Shown: piece by piece, positions 35,134-45,211 of the stretch
How the letters are laid out: each line of letters begins with the position of its first letter
How positions within the stretch are numbered: position 1 is the first letter of the stretch
Origin: DATMER01 sp035556715
Lineage (GTDB): Bacteria; Acidobacteriota; Thermoanaerobaculia; Multivoradales; UBA5704
DNA: 64,000 nucleotides
Assembly (NCBI GenBank): GCA_035556715.1
Contig: DATMER010000094.1
Location: forward strand, 1-64,000
Direction of reading: 5' to 3'
Notes under the pieces: generated by a model
What the model was told of the DNA's origin: nothing
The model's input: the letters and a program-made list of their open reading frames with translations, nothing else
Database searches by the model: none
Made by a program: the position numbers and the translations under genes

Positions 35134-38100
35134 TCAGAACTCCAGGTTGTCGACGTTGACTGCCGGCTGCGTCTGGATCCAGTTCGAGTAGTCGCCGGCG
35201 GCGTTGTCGGCGACCAGCGACCGCGCATACTGGCGGACGCGGAGGATCTCGTCGGCGCGGTTCGCCGCCACCTGGACGACCGTGCCGCCGCCGGATCCGA
35301 TGTTGTCGTTGGTGTGGCCCACCTGCAGGAGGCCGCACCAGTTGCCGACGAGCTGCGCCTGATAGCTCACCTCCTGCGAGAAGGGGAAGGCGATCACGAA
35401 GTCGTCGAACAGGCCGCGGTCGCGGAACGGGCTGAGGGCGCCGTCCGCGATCTCGAAGCGCGCGACGTCGGTCCACGCGGCCCTCCACTGGGGATTGTCG
35501 ACGGCGAAGCTCACGGCGTCGGTGTAGGTGTTGACGCCGAATCTCGAGGCCGTGGAGGGGCCGGCTTCGCCGCCCGGGTCGCTCGCCAGCACCTCGAAGC
35601 TGGTCCGGCCGGGTTGCGCGATCCGGCCGTAGAAGGTGTAGTCGCCGACGATCCAGGGACTGAAGCCGCCAGTCGTCACGGGCAGGAGCTGCAGCGTCCC
35701 TTCCACCCGGTTGTCCTCGATCTGCCACTCCCCTCGCGCTCCGGTGATCGAGAGCGAGAGCCCGACGCGGTTGTCGTGCACGGTGCCGTCCTGGGTGGCG
35801 GTCACTGCCAGGACGCCGGTGGTCCGGTTGGCCTGGATCTCCACGTCCGCGACGTTGGCGAGCCTGCAGTCGCAGACGCCGAAGTCGTTGCCGGCGAGCC
35901 GGAGACGGGGGTGGTTGGAGACGAGCAGCCCCGTGGCGCGGCGGGGGGTGCGGGCGACGTTGCCGGCCAGGCGTCCGCCGCTGCCGTCGCGCACCCAGTA
36001 GGCTGCCGCGCCGTCGGAAAGCGCGTCTTCCCTGCTCTCGGCCAGGTTGTCTTCCCACACGAAGCCGGGGGCGGCATCCGCGAAGTAGGCGACCTGCTGG
36101 AAGTCTTCGCCCAGGGGCAGGACGACGCGGTTGTCTGCCACCTCGTGGCCGGCTCCCGAGATCCAGATGCCGACGGGCGCATGCACCAGGTTGCCGGCCG
36201 CGCGGATCCTGCTCCGGACCGGCACGAGCTCCGGCTGCCCCCCCTGCGGGGGCAGGGCCACCAGCTCGCCGCACAGCGCGATGCCCGCACCCGGGGAGCG
36301 GACCTCGTTGTCGCGCACCTCGGCGACGGTCCATCCGGGGATCGTCGTCTGCCCGAGGAAGCCGAGCTGGATGCCGCACTGCTGCGCTTCGACCCGGTTG
36401 CCGGCGATCCGCACGCCGTCCAACTGCCGCGTCAGGGCGAGGTCTTGCTGGGTGGGCAGGATGTCGGCCGCGAGCAGGATGCCGGCGAACGGGCCCGTCA
36501 CCGTGCAGCCCTCGATCGCCAGGGCGTCGGCGAACCTGGCGAGCTGAATGCCGGCGAAGGCGTCCTCGTCGACGAGGTGGACCCGCTCGGAGCGGACGGC
36601 GAAACGGACCCCCTGGTACATCGAGATCCCGACCACGTTGCCGAAGTGCACGTTGTCGCTCAGTGTGCAGTCGAAACCGCGGCGGATCGCCACGCAGACG
36701 TGCGCGTAGAGGCGCGATCCCGCGATCCGTCCGCCGCCGATGTAGCCCATCGCCACCGCGGCTTCGCCGCCGGGGACCGGAGGCGGGACCGCGATGGAGT
36801 CGAGGAGGTCCTCGCCGTTCTCTTCCAGGCCGTCCGCCGTCCAGGCGTCGGTCGCCGCCAGGGCGACGCCCGCGACGAGGATGGAATCGGTCACGTCGAG
36901 CCGCCCGGCGCCGCGCGCCGCCAGCCCCCCCGCGAGGCACCAGCACGCCGAGCGGCGCACCTCGAGCTGCGAGCAGGCGGCGGCGATCACGGCCCAGCCG
37001 GCGACGACGATGCACTCTTCGAGGAGGATGGCCGGTGTGCCTGCCACGCCGGAGCTCCACAGCAGCGAGGTGCCGGGCGCGTGCTCGTCCACCTGCGGCG
37101 GCGGCGCCCCTTGCAGCCGGATGGCCGCCTGCTGCCCGGTCGGGTCGGCGATCACGAGCGCGGTGCGTAGCGCCTCCACGCCGCGGGCGTCTCCATCGAC
37201 CGCCACCAGCTCGCCCACGGGCGCGCTGGCGGGCGCGAAGAGCGTGAGGTCGCGCAGCGTGAGGCCGCCGCCGTCGCCGAGCTCGAACGGTGGGTCCGCC
37301 ATCGCTTCGATCGTGGCGCTCGGGCAGCCGTGCAGCGACAGCCGGCGGTCGGCGACCTGGATCGTGGTCTGGAAGTGGTAGACCCCGGGCTCGAGGCAGA
37401 TCTGCACGTCGCCGGGGAATTCGGCCAGGATGTCGAGCACCTGTTGCGCGTCGTCGCCGTTTTCTTCGGGATGGATGGTGTGCTCGCAGCAACCCCCCAT
37501 CTCGCGCTCGAGCAGGCACTCGAGCACCTCCTGCACGGTGTCGCCGCACTCCTCGGCTCCGGTCCCGGCCGGATCGAAGGAGACGTCGTCGGCGGTGATC
37601 GAGCACAGGCTGGGGAAGCGATGGTCGAGCCAGGCGAGGAGGAGGAGAGGCTCGTCGTCGCCCTGGAACTGGAGCAGGGCGAGCGGCGCGAAGAGGCGCT
37701 CCGGCCCGTGCGCGTTCAGCGGCGGGATGCCGTTGGCGTTGGAGCCGGCCGCGCGCGCCTCGTGCTGCCACCAGTCGCCGACCCGGAAGGTGCCGGTCAG
37801 GCTCACCTCGATGCCGTCCTCGAGCTGCTGCACGTACGGGTCGGCGACGCCGTCGGGATCGATGAGCCCGTGCCAGAGGCGCACCTTGGGCAGCGGGTCC
37901 GGCGGGTTGCCGAAGCCGGGGAGCGTGACCGGAATCGCGTCGTCGTCCGGCTCGGTCATGGCGAAGGTCTTGAGCGCCGCTCCCGGCGCCGAGACCAGTT
38001 GGAGGCGGACCAGGCGGCCCGCGCGGCGCTCGGGCGGCGTGAAGGTGGCGGCCGCCGTGTCGAGGACGCCGAAGGCCTGATCCTCCAGGTCCCGGAACTC

Positions 38101-39342
38101 GTCGAGCACCTCGACCAGGTCGCCGCTCGCGAGCGGCACGTGCTCGGCAAAGGAGAGCTCGGTCACATTCGGCCCGACCATGGCGACGTCGCCGGCGCGG
38201 AAGAGGTCGGAGCCGTTGTTTCGCGACCATTTGATCAGGCAGTCCGCGAGGCCGCCGCCGACGTGGACCTCGAAGCGGTAGAGGCGGTTGTCGCTCCCGG
38301 TATAGCCCCCCTGGAGAGGCAGGTCGCAGGGGTCCGGCGGGCCGACGATGACCGGCGTGGTCACCTCCAGGATGCCGGAGGCGGGCGCGGGGTCGGAGAT
38401 CGCCGCCGCGATCTGCGCGGCGGTGAGCGCCGCGGTCGTGGCCACCAGCTTCACCTGCCCCAGCGCGTGGGTACGGGTCGTGGTGTCGTCGCGCCCGCCG
38501 AGCGCGATCTCGAGGATGCCGCCGTCCTCGACCGCGGTCAGGTGGCGCTCCCAGGCTTCGAGGTAGGCGACCACCCGGTCGCCCGGCTGGAGCGGCGCGC
38601 CGTTGAGCTCCAGGTCGGGGATCTCGAACCCCGCCGGAGGATCGAGCGGCACGCCGGTGAAGGGGTCGAAGTGGATCTCGGGGTAGGAGCCGTCGCCGTC
38701 CTGATCGACCAGCAGGCCGTCGACGTAGTAGCTCCCCTCGGCGGACCAGAGCCGCGGCGCGGAGCCGGCGTCCTCGTCCTCCTCGATGAGCCCGATCCAG
38801 ATCTCCTCGCCGGAGTCGAGGGTGACCTGGAGCTCGGCGGTGCCGGCGGGCGGGGTGACCTCGTGCGGCTGGAAATCGGGATGGTTGAACGCGAGGTCGC
38901 CGGGGGCGAGCACGTTCACCGTGGTCGCCGCCTCCGAGCGTACCCAGAGCCGGACCGCGGCGCCGCTGGTCGGGGCGCGCAGCGCGATCGTGGCGGTGCC
39001 GGCGGCGCCCGAGCTGTTGCCGAGATAGAGCGAGGGATAGCGGTCGAGGTACTTGTGCTGGTAGGCGCGGTGCACGTCGAGGTCGCCGGCGGACACCGAG
39101 ACGTGGCCGAGCGTGCGGAAGAGGGCGAGGAGCCGCCCGGGCGTCACCAGGAAGCCGAGGTCGGGGCTCCCCTTGCGGCAGCCGAAGTCCTCGGCCATGC
39201 GGCGCAGGGTGTGGTCCTGCGCGTCGACCAGGGCGTTGACGTCGGAATCGAGGATCAGCCGCCCTTCCTGCGCGAGGACGCGGCGGTAGACCCTGCCGCG
39301 CTTCCGGTCGGGGTTGTAACCGCGGGAGAAGTCGCCTTTCAT
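35134..39342 (-). CDS. DUF6519/right-handed beta-helix tail fibre
   Basis: 1402 residues. The N-terminus MKGDFSRGYNPDRKRGRVYR with QEGRLILDSDVNA matches the DUF6519 domain found at the start of large tail-associated proteins. From about residue 630 to 1240 there are many short repeats of the kind xxNxVxxxxxGIxLxG (NRVEAQQCGIQLG, DNEVRSPGAGIALCG, GNLVHAPVGIWISG), typical of a parallel beta-helix such as polysaccharide-binding or -cutting tailspikes. A possible carbohydrate-binding end follows. AGGAGAGAGG lies just before the ATG. It probably sits on the baseplate and recognises a target surface. Confidence 0.7.
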   Translation of the reverse strand: MKGDFSRGYNPDRKRGRVYRRVLAQEGRLILDSDVNALVDAQDHTLRRMAEDFGCRKGSPDLGFLVTPGRLLALFRTLGHVSVSAGDLDVHRAYQHKYLDRYPSLYLGNSSGAAGTATIALRAPTSGAAVRLWVRSEAATTVNVLAPGDLAFNHPDFQPHEVTPPAGTAELQVTLDSGEEIWIGLIEEDEDAGSAPRLWSAEGSYYVDGLLVDQDGDGSYPEIHFDPFTGVPLDPPAGFEIPDLELNGAPLQPGDRVVAYLEAWERHLTAVEDGGILEIALGGRDDTTTRTHALGQVKLVATTAALTAAQIAAAISDPAPASGILEVTTPVIVGPPDPCDLPLQGGYTGSDNRLYRFEVHVGGGLADCLIKWSRNNGSDLFRAGDVAMVGPNVTELSFAEHVPLASGDLVEVLDEFRDLEDQAFGVLDTAAATFTPPERRAGRLVRLQLVSAPGAALKTFAMTEPDDDAIPVTLPGFGNPPDPLPKVRLWHGLIDPDGVADPYVQQLEDGIEVSLTGTFRVGDWWQHEARAAGSNANGIPPLNAHGPERLFAPLALLQFQGDDEPLLLLAWLDHRFPSLCSITADDVSFDPAGTGAEECGDTVQEVLECLLEREMGGCCEHTIHPEENGDDAQQVLDILAEFPGDVQICLEPGVYHFQTTIQVADRRLSLHGCPSATIEAMADPPFELGDGGGLTLRDLTLFAPASAPVGELVAVDGDARGVEALRTALVIADPTGQQAAIRLQGAPPPQVDEHAPGTSLLWSSGVAGTPAILLEECIVVAGWAVIAAACSQLEVRRSACWCLAGGLAARGAGRLDVTDSILVAGVALAATDAWTADGLEENGEDLLDSIAVPPPVPGGEAAVAMGYIGGGRIAGSRLYAHVCVAIRRGFDCTLSDNVHFGNVVGISMYQGVRFAVRSERVHLVDEDAFAGIQLARFADALAIEGCTVTGPFAGILLAADILPTQQDLALTRQLDGVRIAGNRVEAQQCGIQLGFLGQTTIPGWTVAEVRDNEVRSPGAGIALCGELVALPPQGGQPELVPVRSRIRAAGNLVHAPVGIWISGAGHEVADNRVVLPLGEDFQQVAYFADAAPGFVWEDNLAESREDALSDGAAAYWVRDGSGGRLAGNVARTPRRATGLLVSNHPRLRLAGNDFGVCDCRLANVADVEIQANRTTGVLAVTATQDGTVHDNRVGLSLSITGARGEWQIEDNRVEGTLQLLPVTTGGFSPWIVGDYTFYGRIAQPGRTSFEVLASDPGGEAGPSTASRFGVNTYTDAVSFAVDNPQWRAAWTDVARFEIADGALSPFRDRGLFDDFVIAFPFSQEVSYQAQLVGNWCGLLQVGHTNDNIGSGGGTVVQVAANRADEILRVRQYARSLVADNAAGDYSNWIQTQPAVNVDNLEF

Positions 39343-39365
39343 GATCCTCTCTCCTGATCTCCGCG

Positions 39366-42300
39366 CTAGTCCGCGCGCAGCACGCCGGTGGCCAGGCCAG
39401 CGGGGGTGGATTCAACGAGCCGTTGCAGCAGGGCGCGGGAGACGGGCACCAGCCTCACGCCGTGGAAGGCGCCGATCTCGCCGCCGTCCTCGGCTCCCTG
39501 CAGGATGCGCGGGTCGGTGGCCGCGGCGAGCCGCCCGTGCGCCGGATGACTGCGGTCGGCGGCGACGAAGTTGGCGGCCATGTCGACCACGACGCGGTGG
39601 ATGCGCGGCAGCACCGACGCGGCGGTCACGCGGCTGTAGCGCACGCAGCCGGTGAAGCGGTCCTCGACCGTGACGTCGTCCTCGAAGTAGACCTCCGAGG
39701 CTTCGAGCTCGCGGACCTCGGTGCGTCCGAAGACGGTCACCCGGTCCATCTCGACCCGCGCCTCCCCGGTCTCGATGGCCAGCAGGTGCTGGCCCAGCCC
39801 GGTGTCCACCACCGAGTCGCGGATGGCCAGCGTCCCCGGGCCGTCGAGCGCGAGCCCGGCGGTCAGGCAGCGGTTGATCAGAGCGCGGGGGCCCTGCGGG
39901 TGGGCCGCGAAGACCAGGCGGTTGCCGGCGCGGGTCACCGTCACCAGTTCCAGCGACGCCTCGGCCGCGGGCGGGAAAGGCAGGTCGGCGAGCGCCCCGG
40001 CGCCGAAGGCGATGCCGAGGAGGGCGAGGCTGTCGTAGAACGCGCCCGGCGCCTCCGCCCAGGCCACGATCTCGATCCACGGGCGCTCGTTCTCCGCCGC
40101 CTGCACGGTGAGGCGGGCGACGCCGGCCGGCCAGGTGAGGTCCTCGTCCGGATAGGTGGCGCTGTCTTGGATCTCGATGACCTCTTCCGGCGATGGCGCC
40201 GCGGCGACGTCGAGCAGGGCGTCGCCCAGGGTGCGGTAGCGCGGCAGGCCGTGGAGCGCCGCGGAGGCGTTCTGACGCAGGCGGCCGCTGCGGCTCACCA
40301 CGCGGGTGGGCGCGGCGAGCCGGCGGTCGAGGAGCGGCTCGCGCGGAGCGGGCAGGGCGCCGATCTCGTCCGAGTAGCCCTGCTCGAAATCTACCGTGAC
40401 GCTCGGGGGCGGCGGCGGGCCGTCCGGCCCCTCGGGCAGCGCCTGCGGCGGCTCGGCGAGTGCCAGGGCGAAGAGCCCGTGGCCGGGATCGACGTCGAGG
40501 CGGCCGGACTCGGTCGCGGCGTGCATCACGAGCGGCGGGTTCTCGTTCACCCACTGGCAGAGGCTGCGGTAGGCGATCCGCCGCCGGCGCAGCGCCGTGT
40601 ACTCGCGCAGCGGCGCCACGTCGCCCCAGGCGGAGCGCCCTGGATCGTTCGTGGTCTCGGCCCAGGTGGAGCCGTCGAGGCCCACGTAGACTGCCGGGCT
40701 GACGCCGGGGAAGGCCGCGGCGTCGGTCGGCCAGGCCGGGATGGGCGAGCCGTTCTGCGCCGCGAGCTGCGGCAGGTGGGCGAGCACCGCGCGGCCGTCG
40801 GCGCTCAGGAAGGAGACCTCCGCCGGAGCGAGCACCGCGTCGTCGAGCTCGCACTCGAAGCGGATCACGAGCCGGGGATCCAGGGGAGGTGCTTCGTTGA
40901 CCAGCTCGCCGTCGCGCCAAAGGGCGAGATCGGCGAAGCGCGCGTCGGCGCCCGCGGCGATCGTCAGACCGTCGTCGTCCAGGGCCACCCACTCGGCGCC
41001 GCTCGGGTCGGGCCCCTGCCAGAGAAGCCGCACGATGGGGCGGTAGAGCGACCCGCCGCCGGCCAGGTGGCGGACCGCGAGCGCGAGCGAGCAGACGGTC
41101 GCCGCGGGCACCTCCTGGAAGGCGCCGCCGCCGAGGTCCTGCAGTGCCCGGCCGCCGTGGAGGACGGCGGGGCCGCGTCCCGGCGCTGGCACGAAGTGCG
41201 GCCAGGGCTCGGGATCGCGCGTGGCGCGCAGCGGCGGCCAGGCGGCGCCGGGGCCGGCGAGCGCGAGCCGGTCGCCGTCGAGGAGGCGCCCCGGCCCGGC
41301 GGCGAGCACCTGCACGTCCACCGCGCCGCTGCCGGTGCTCTGCGCGTCGACGACGCTGCCGTCGCCCGCGAGGTAGAGCCAGCGCTCGCCGGTGACGTGC
41401 ATCGGCGGCAGCGTCACGAAGAGCGCGCCGCGCAGGAAGCCGTCGGCGGCGAGCTCCGTGTCGGCCGAGGCGAGCGCCGCGCCCGGCTCCTGGCTCGCGA
41501 TCTCGAGCGTCGCTCCCGGGAAGAAGCGGGCGCCCGCGCCCACGGGCTCGATGCGGATCATGACGACGTCGGTCGGATCGACCGGGCCGTTGTTGATCAC
41601 GGCGGAGGGCGGGGGAGCCAGCGCGTCGAGGACCACCTCGGCCCGGACGTCGACGTTGGCGGGGGTCGTGTCGGGCAGGCCCGGCGGCGGCCCGGCGAAC
41701 GGCGCGCCCACGACCTGGATACGGAGCGCGCCGTAGAAGCGGCGGCGCGGGTGCTCCAGCACATTGAGGTCGACATCGCCCGCGAGGAGGTCCATGGCCG
41801 CCGGGACCAGGCTCTCGCCGCGCGGCTCCGCGCTCGGCGCGGCCACGCCCGCCGGGTGGCCGCAGATCGAGACCGTGAAGCGCCCGTCGCGTCCGAACCA
41901 CTCCCCGGGCGCGGCGGCGAAATGGAGCGGCGGCACGCGGTCGGTGGGCAGCGGATCGCGCTCGTCGGTGCGCCGGACGCGCAGGGGCAGCAGCTCGCCG
42001 AGCGGATGGAAGGCGAAGCGCAGGTCCAGATCCCCCGCCTCGGTCAGGTCCGCCGGGGTGCCGCCGCCGAGCGGGAAGCAGAGGGTGGGATGGAGCCAGT
42101 GGAAGACGTGCCGCGGGTGGAACTTGCCGGTGCGCTCGGAGATCGCCCGCACGTCCACGGTGTGAGGGGCGGAGACCAGGGGTCCGGAGACGGTCTCGGC
42201 GATCCGCGCGTCGGTCAGATCGGGCAGCCGCCGCCCGCGGCGGACGAGGTCCAGGTCCTGCGTCATCTGCACCAGCTTCCAGCCCTCGCGCGTGACCACC

Positions 42301-42668
42301 AGGCGCTCGGCCAAGAGCGAGCCCATCTCCTGCAGCATCGACGGCGTGCCCTTGCGCTTCCTCCAGCCCACGGTCTCGCGCACGTCGCGGCGGTTGCGGC
42401 CGGCGTCCGGGAAGATGAGCGTCGTCCCCACCATGTCTGCGAGGTAGGGGAGCACCCAATCGTTGGCGGTGTCGATAAAGAGGTCGGCGTGCAGCTCCTC
42501 GACGTTCTGGCGCAGGGCGGCGAGAGGCGCCGCGAGCACGGCGAGGAAGCGGCGCAGCTCCTCGTGCCCCTTCGGGAGCTCGTCCTGCACGCGCAGCATC
42601 GCCGGCAGCCTCTCGTAGAGGAGGCGCGCCACGTACTCGCGGGTCTGCGGGTCGTAGGGATAGCTCAT
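39366..42668 (-). CDS. Tail protein I-like baseplate/fibre protein
   Basis: 1100 residues. The first ~170 (ERLPAMLRVQDE, LADMVGTTLIFPDAG, RRDVRETVGWRKRKGTPSML) match P2 gpI-type tail proteins that join the baseplate to the fibres. The long C-terminal part is beta-rich, and its last third (about 850-1060) has beta-helix-like repeats (ALINRCLTAGLALDG, LAIRDSVVDTGLG). Fusion of an attachment domain to a beta-helix is unusual in length. It is coupled to the upstream wedge gene by an ATGA overlap and precedes the DUF6519 fibre by 23 bases. Confidence 0.7.
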   Translation of the reverse strand: MSYPYDPQTREYVARLLYERLPAMLRVQDELPKGHEELRRFLAVLAAPLAALRQNVEELHADLFIDTANDWVLPYLADMVGTTLIFPDAGRNRRDVRETVGWRKRKGTPSMLQEMGSLLAERLVVTREGWKLVQMTQDLDLVRRGRRLPDLTDARIAETVSGPLVSAPHTVDVRAISERTGKFHPRHVFHWLHPTLCFPLGGGTPADLTEAGDLDLRFAFHPLGELLPLRVRRTDERDPLPTDRVPPLHFAAAPGEWFGRDGRFTVSICGHPAGVAAPSAEPRGESLVPAAMDLLAGDVDLNVLEHPRRRFYGALRIQVVGAPFAGPPPGLPDTTPANVDVRAEVVLDALAPPPSAVINNGPVDPTDVVMIRIEPVGAGARFFPGATLEIASQEPGAALASADTELAADGFLRGALFVTLPPMHVTGERWLYLAGDGSVVDAQSTGSGAVDVQVLAAGPGRLLDGDRLALAGPGAAWPPLRATRDPEPWPHFVPAPGRGPAVLHGGRALQDLGGGAFQEVPAATVCSLALAVRHLAGGGSLYRPIVRLLWQGPDPSGAEWVALDDDGLTIAAGADARFADLALWRDGELVNEAPPLDPRLVIRFECELDDAVLAPAEVSFLSADGRAVLAHLPQLAAQNGSPIPAWPTDAAAFPGVSPAVYVGLDGSTWAETTNDPGRSAWGDVAPLREYTALRRRRIAYRSLCQWVNENPPLVMHAATESGRLDVDPGHGLFALALAEPPQALPEGPDGPPPPPSVTVDFEQGYSDEIGALPAPREPLLDRRLAAPTRVVSRSGRLRQNASAALHGLPRYRTLGDALLDVAAAPSPEEVIEIQDSATYPDEDLTWPAGVARLTVQAAENERPWIEIVAWAEAPGAFYDSLALLGIAFGAGALADLPFPPAAEASLELVTVTRAGNRLVFAAHPQGPRALINRCLTAGLALDGPGTLAIRDSVVDTGLGQHLLAIETGEARVEMDRVTVFGRTEVRELEASEVYFEDDVTVEDRFTGCVRYSRVTAASVLPRIHRVVVDMAANFVAADRSHPAHGRLAAATDPRILQGAEDGGEIGAFHGVRLVPVSRALLQRLVESTPAGLATGVLRAD

Positions 42669-45211
42669 GGCGTCGGCTCCTTCGGGCTCGGCGCGACGTC
42701 GCAGGCGCTGGGCTGGAGGCGCAGCCACTGGCGGGGGCTGGCGCGCAGCACGTCGAACACCCCTCCCGCGGAGCCGAGCGTGAAGCGGGTGACCCGGATG
42801 AAGTCGACCCCGGGGACCTGCGCGAGCCGCCCGTAGACCTGGGAGAGGTGCGCGGCCTGGCCGAACGAGCGGGCGGCGAAGGTGAACATCCCCGGCGTAT
42901 CCTCGTCCTCTCCGAAGAGGGCGTCCTGCACCGCCAGCCGGATGGCTTCCGACAACCAGGCCGGGTCGTGCTCCACGACCACGGTCAGGAAGAGGTCCAC
43001 CGCCTGCGGATCGACGAGGGCGAGCGGCACCTCGGTGTCCCGGCGCTGGTCGAGGAAGGCGGCGACGGCTGCCTGGACGGCCGGGGCGAGCGGGGCGCCT
43101 TCGCCGTCCGCGAGCACGAGCTCGACGCCGTGCTCGTCGCTCCAGGAAGCTGCGGCACGGGCGACGCCGGGGAAGAGGAGGGCGAGGTCGGCGTGGTCCT
43201 GCACCGAGACGGCGCGGTCGAAGGTGAGCACGAAGCGCGTGGCCTGGTGGCGGACGTCGCCGGCGTCGGCGGGCGCGGCGCCGCCCGCGACCGGCGCCGG
43301 GTTGACCGCGGTCTCGACCAGCGGGTGCGCCCGCTTGATGCGGCTCACGCCGCCGGCCGCGATGTTGCCGTCCGCGCCGAGGCCGACCTTGTAGACGGCG
43401 GTGACGTGCTTCTTGCCGGACGGCGGGATCGCCCCCCTGCGGCCGTCGCCGAAGAGCACCGTGGTCACCTGCTCCGCGTCCACGTCGAGGCGGTAGTGGC
43501 GGTCCTCGGGCGTGCTGTCGTGGAAGTCGGCCACGCGTTGCCAGGCCACGCCGCCCACCCGCACCTCGACCGCCGGCTCGCCGCTCGCGGCGCCCGGCAG
43601 CAGGGTCACGGGCGACTGCTTGAGCGTGAAGCGGAGGAACGGCGTCACGCCGTCGGAGCCGCCGAGCACCTCGTCGACCGTCTTGCCGTGGGCGATGCGC
43701 GCCACGTTGGCGTTGAGCCGCACCTCGGAGAGGAGAAGGGGCGGAGACGGCGGCGGCGTGATCTCGTTCCAGTAGAGCGCGCTTCCCCCGTCGAGCGGCG
43801 AGATGCGGTCCACCTCGACGACCTGCGTGCGCGTCCCCTCGCGGTCGCCGAGCACGACGGGGCGCCCGGGCCGCAGCTCCCGCAGGTCGGCGGCGAACGT
43901 GAGCGGCTCGGCCACCGGCGCCGGGTTCGGAGCGCGGTCGGCGAGCCGCAGGTCGAGCTCGAAGCCGCCCAGGAAGGCGGCGGGGAAGGCGAGGGTCGAG
44001 CGGTTCACGTTCTGGCCGGCCGCGTTCTGCAGCCTCCAGGTGGTGACGCTGGCGGAGATCTGGCTTTCGACCAGGTGGCCGACGGTCTGCGTCTTGATCA
44101 GGTTGTTCTGGAGCTGCGGCGTGCCGTCGGCGTTGAAGAGGGGCTGCTGGATGCCGACGACCTCGCCGCGCCGGAGGCTCACGGCCTTGAGCTGCTCCGC
44201 CGTGACCTTCAGGGGCTGCAGCGCGCCGGCCGCGGCGTGCAGCACCCACTGCCCCTGGAGCGGATCGGTCACCTCCTCGGCGAGGAAGACATCCAGGGCG
44301 TTCGGCGACGGCACCCATCCGAACGCGACGGCGTTGAGCAAGTTGGGAGCCACGTAGGCGCCCGCGTTCTTGACGCTGTTCGGCGGGTACTGCACGGAAT
44401 CGGCGTTCCAGGCGAACGGGTGGAGCTGCTGTTGCGGCCGGACGAGGAGGCGGTAGTGGGTGGAGGGGTCGTCCTCCACGTACGCGGGGAGCGTCACCGG
44501 CCCCACAGGGACAGTGGTCCCGTGGACCGTCACCAGCGTGGCATCCTCCGTCTCGCCGGGCTCCTCGACGCTGTCCTCCACGACCAGGGCCCAGCGCTGG
44601 TTGGCCGCCGGTCCGAGGAGGATCGCCTGGTCTCCCGGCTCCAGGCCGTGGCCCGCCCCGGCGATCCGCAGTGTGGCGCGGCCGGCCACGAAGGTGAAGC
44701 TCGCGGGGATGGTGGCATCGACGGGCCGGAGCGCGTTCCAGGGCGCCTTGACCGCGACGTCCTCCAGGGTCTCGTAGTCCTGGGCCTTGACCGCGCCGCG
44801 CGGCACGCTGGCCAGGGCGAGCCCCTTTTCCACGGTGCCCGCGAGGTCCTTGCCCACGGTGAGCGCCGCCCAGCCGGTGGCGGAGAGGCCGCGGTCGGGC
44901 TGGTAGGCGAGGCGGCGGGCGTGGCGCACCAGGCTGGCGGGCGACTGCGCGGTCGCGAGCCAAGCCTCGCGCGCGTAGACGTCCTGATAGATGCCGAGGA
45001 GATGGGCAAGGACGGCGCTCGCCTCCATGAGCGTGCGGGCGAAGTCCCCCTCGCCCTCGCTTGACGCAAGCCCGAGCTCGAGCGCGGCGAGGCGCTCCTC
45101 CAGCGCCAGGAGCTCGGCGAACTCCAGCGGCAGGTAGTCGATCCGGTCCCGCCGCGCCTCCTGGAGGCCGGTGGTCGCCTCGCGGAAGTGCGGGCGCGGC
45201 GGCCGGCTCAT
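42665..45211 (-). CDS. Putative baseplate assembly protein, J/wedge type (second)
   Basis: 848 residues. The middle carries the pattern VLFGDGRRGAIPPSG and VYKVGLGADGNIAAG typical of large baseplate wedge proteins in contractile injection systems, and the C-terminus has LSQVYGRLAQVPGVDFI, as in gpJ-type proteins. It starts in an ATGA overlap with the preceding wedge gene and ends in another with the tail-I gene. Together the two J-type proteins would form the hexagonal baseplate rim. Confidence 0.7.
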   Translation of the reverse strand: MSRPPRPHFREATTGLQEARRDRIDYLPLEFAELLALEERLAALELGLASSEGEGDFARTLMEASAVLAHLLGIYQDVYAREAWLATAQSPASLVRHARRLAYQPDRGLSATGWAALTVGKDLAGTVEKGLALASVPRGAVKAQDYETLEDVAVKAPWNALRPVDATIPASFTFVAGRATLRIAGAGHGLEPGDQAILLGPAANQRWALVVEDSVEEPGETEDATLVTVHGTTVPVGPVTLPAYVEDDPSTHYRLLVRPQQQLHPFAWNADSVQYPPNSVKNAGAYVAPNLLNAVAFGWVPSPNALDVFLAEEVTDPLQGQWVLHAAAGALQPLKVTAEQLKAVSLRRGEVVGIQQPLFNADGTPQLQNNLIKTQTVGHLVESQISASVTTWRLQNAAGQNVNRSTLAFPAAFLGGFELDLRLADRAPNPAPVAEPLTFAADLRELRPGRPVVLGDREGTRTQVVEVDRISPLDGGSALYWNEITPPPSPPLLLSEVRLNANVARIAHGKTVDEVLGGSDGVTPFLRFTLKQSPVTLLPGAASGEPAVEVRVGGVAWQRVADFHDSTPEDRHYRLDVDAEQVTTVLFGDGRRGAIPPSGKKHVTAVYKVGLGADGNIAAGGVSRIKRAHPLVETAVNPAPVAGGAAPADAGDVRHQATRFVLTFDRAVSVQDHADLALLFPGVARAAASWSDEHGVELVLADGEGAPLAPAVQAAVAAFLDQRRDTEVPLALVDPQAVDLFLTVVVEHDPAWLSEAIRLAVQDALFGEDEDTPGMFTFAARSFGQAAHLSQVYGRLAQVPGVDFIRVTRFTLGSAGGVFDVLRASPRQWLRLQPSACDVAPSPKEPTP

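Noticed and set aside
34325..39415. Minus-strand frame of 1696 codons overlapping the DUF6519 fibre gene
   Set aside because: Arg/Pro-rich out-of-frame translation of the fibre gene. Only the 1402-aa frame has the DUF6519 and beta-helix pattern.
33343..45064. Plus-strand frames of 600-1275 codons across the eCIS genes
   Set aside because: Antisense shadows caused by high GC at third positions. The minus-strand genes carry family motifs and coupled starts.
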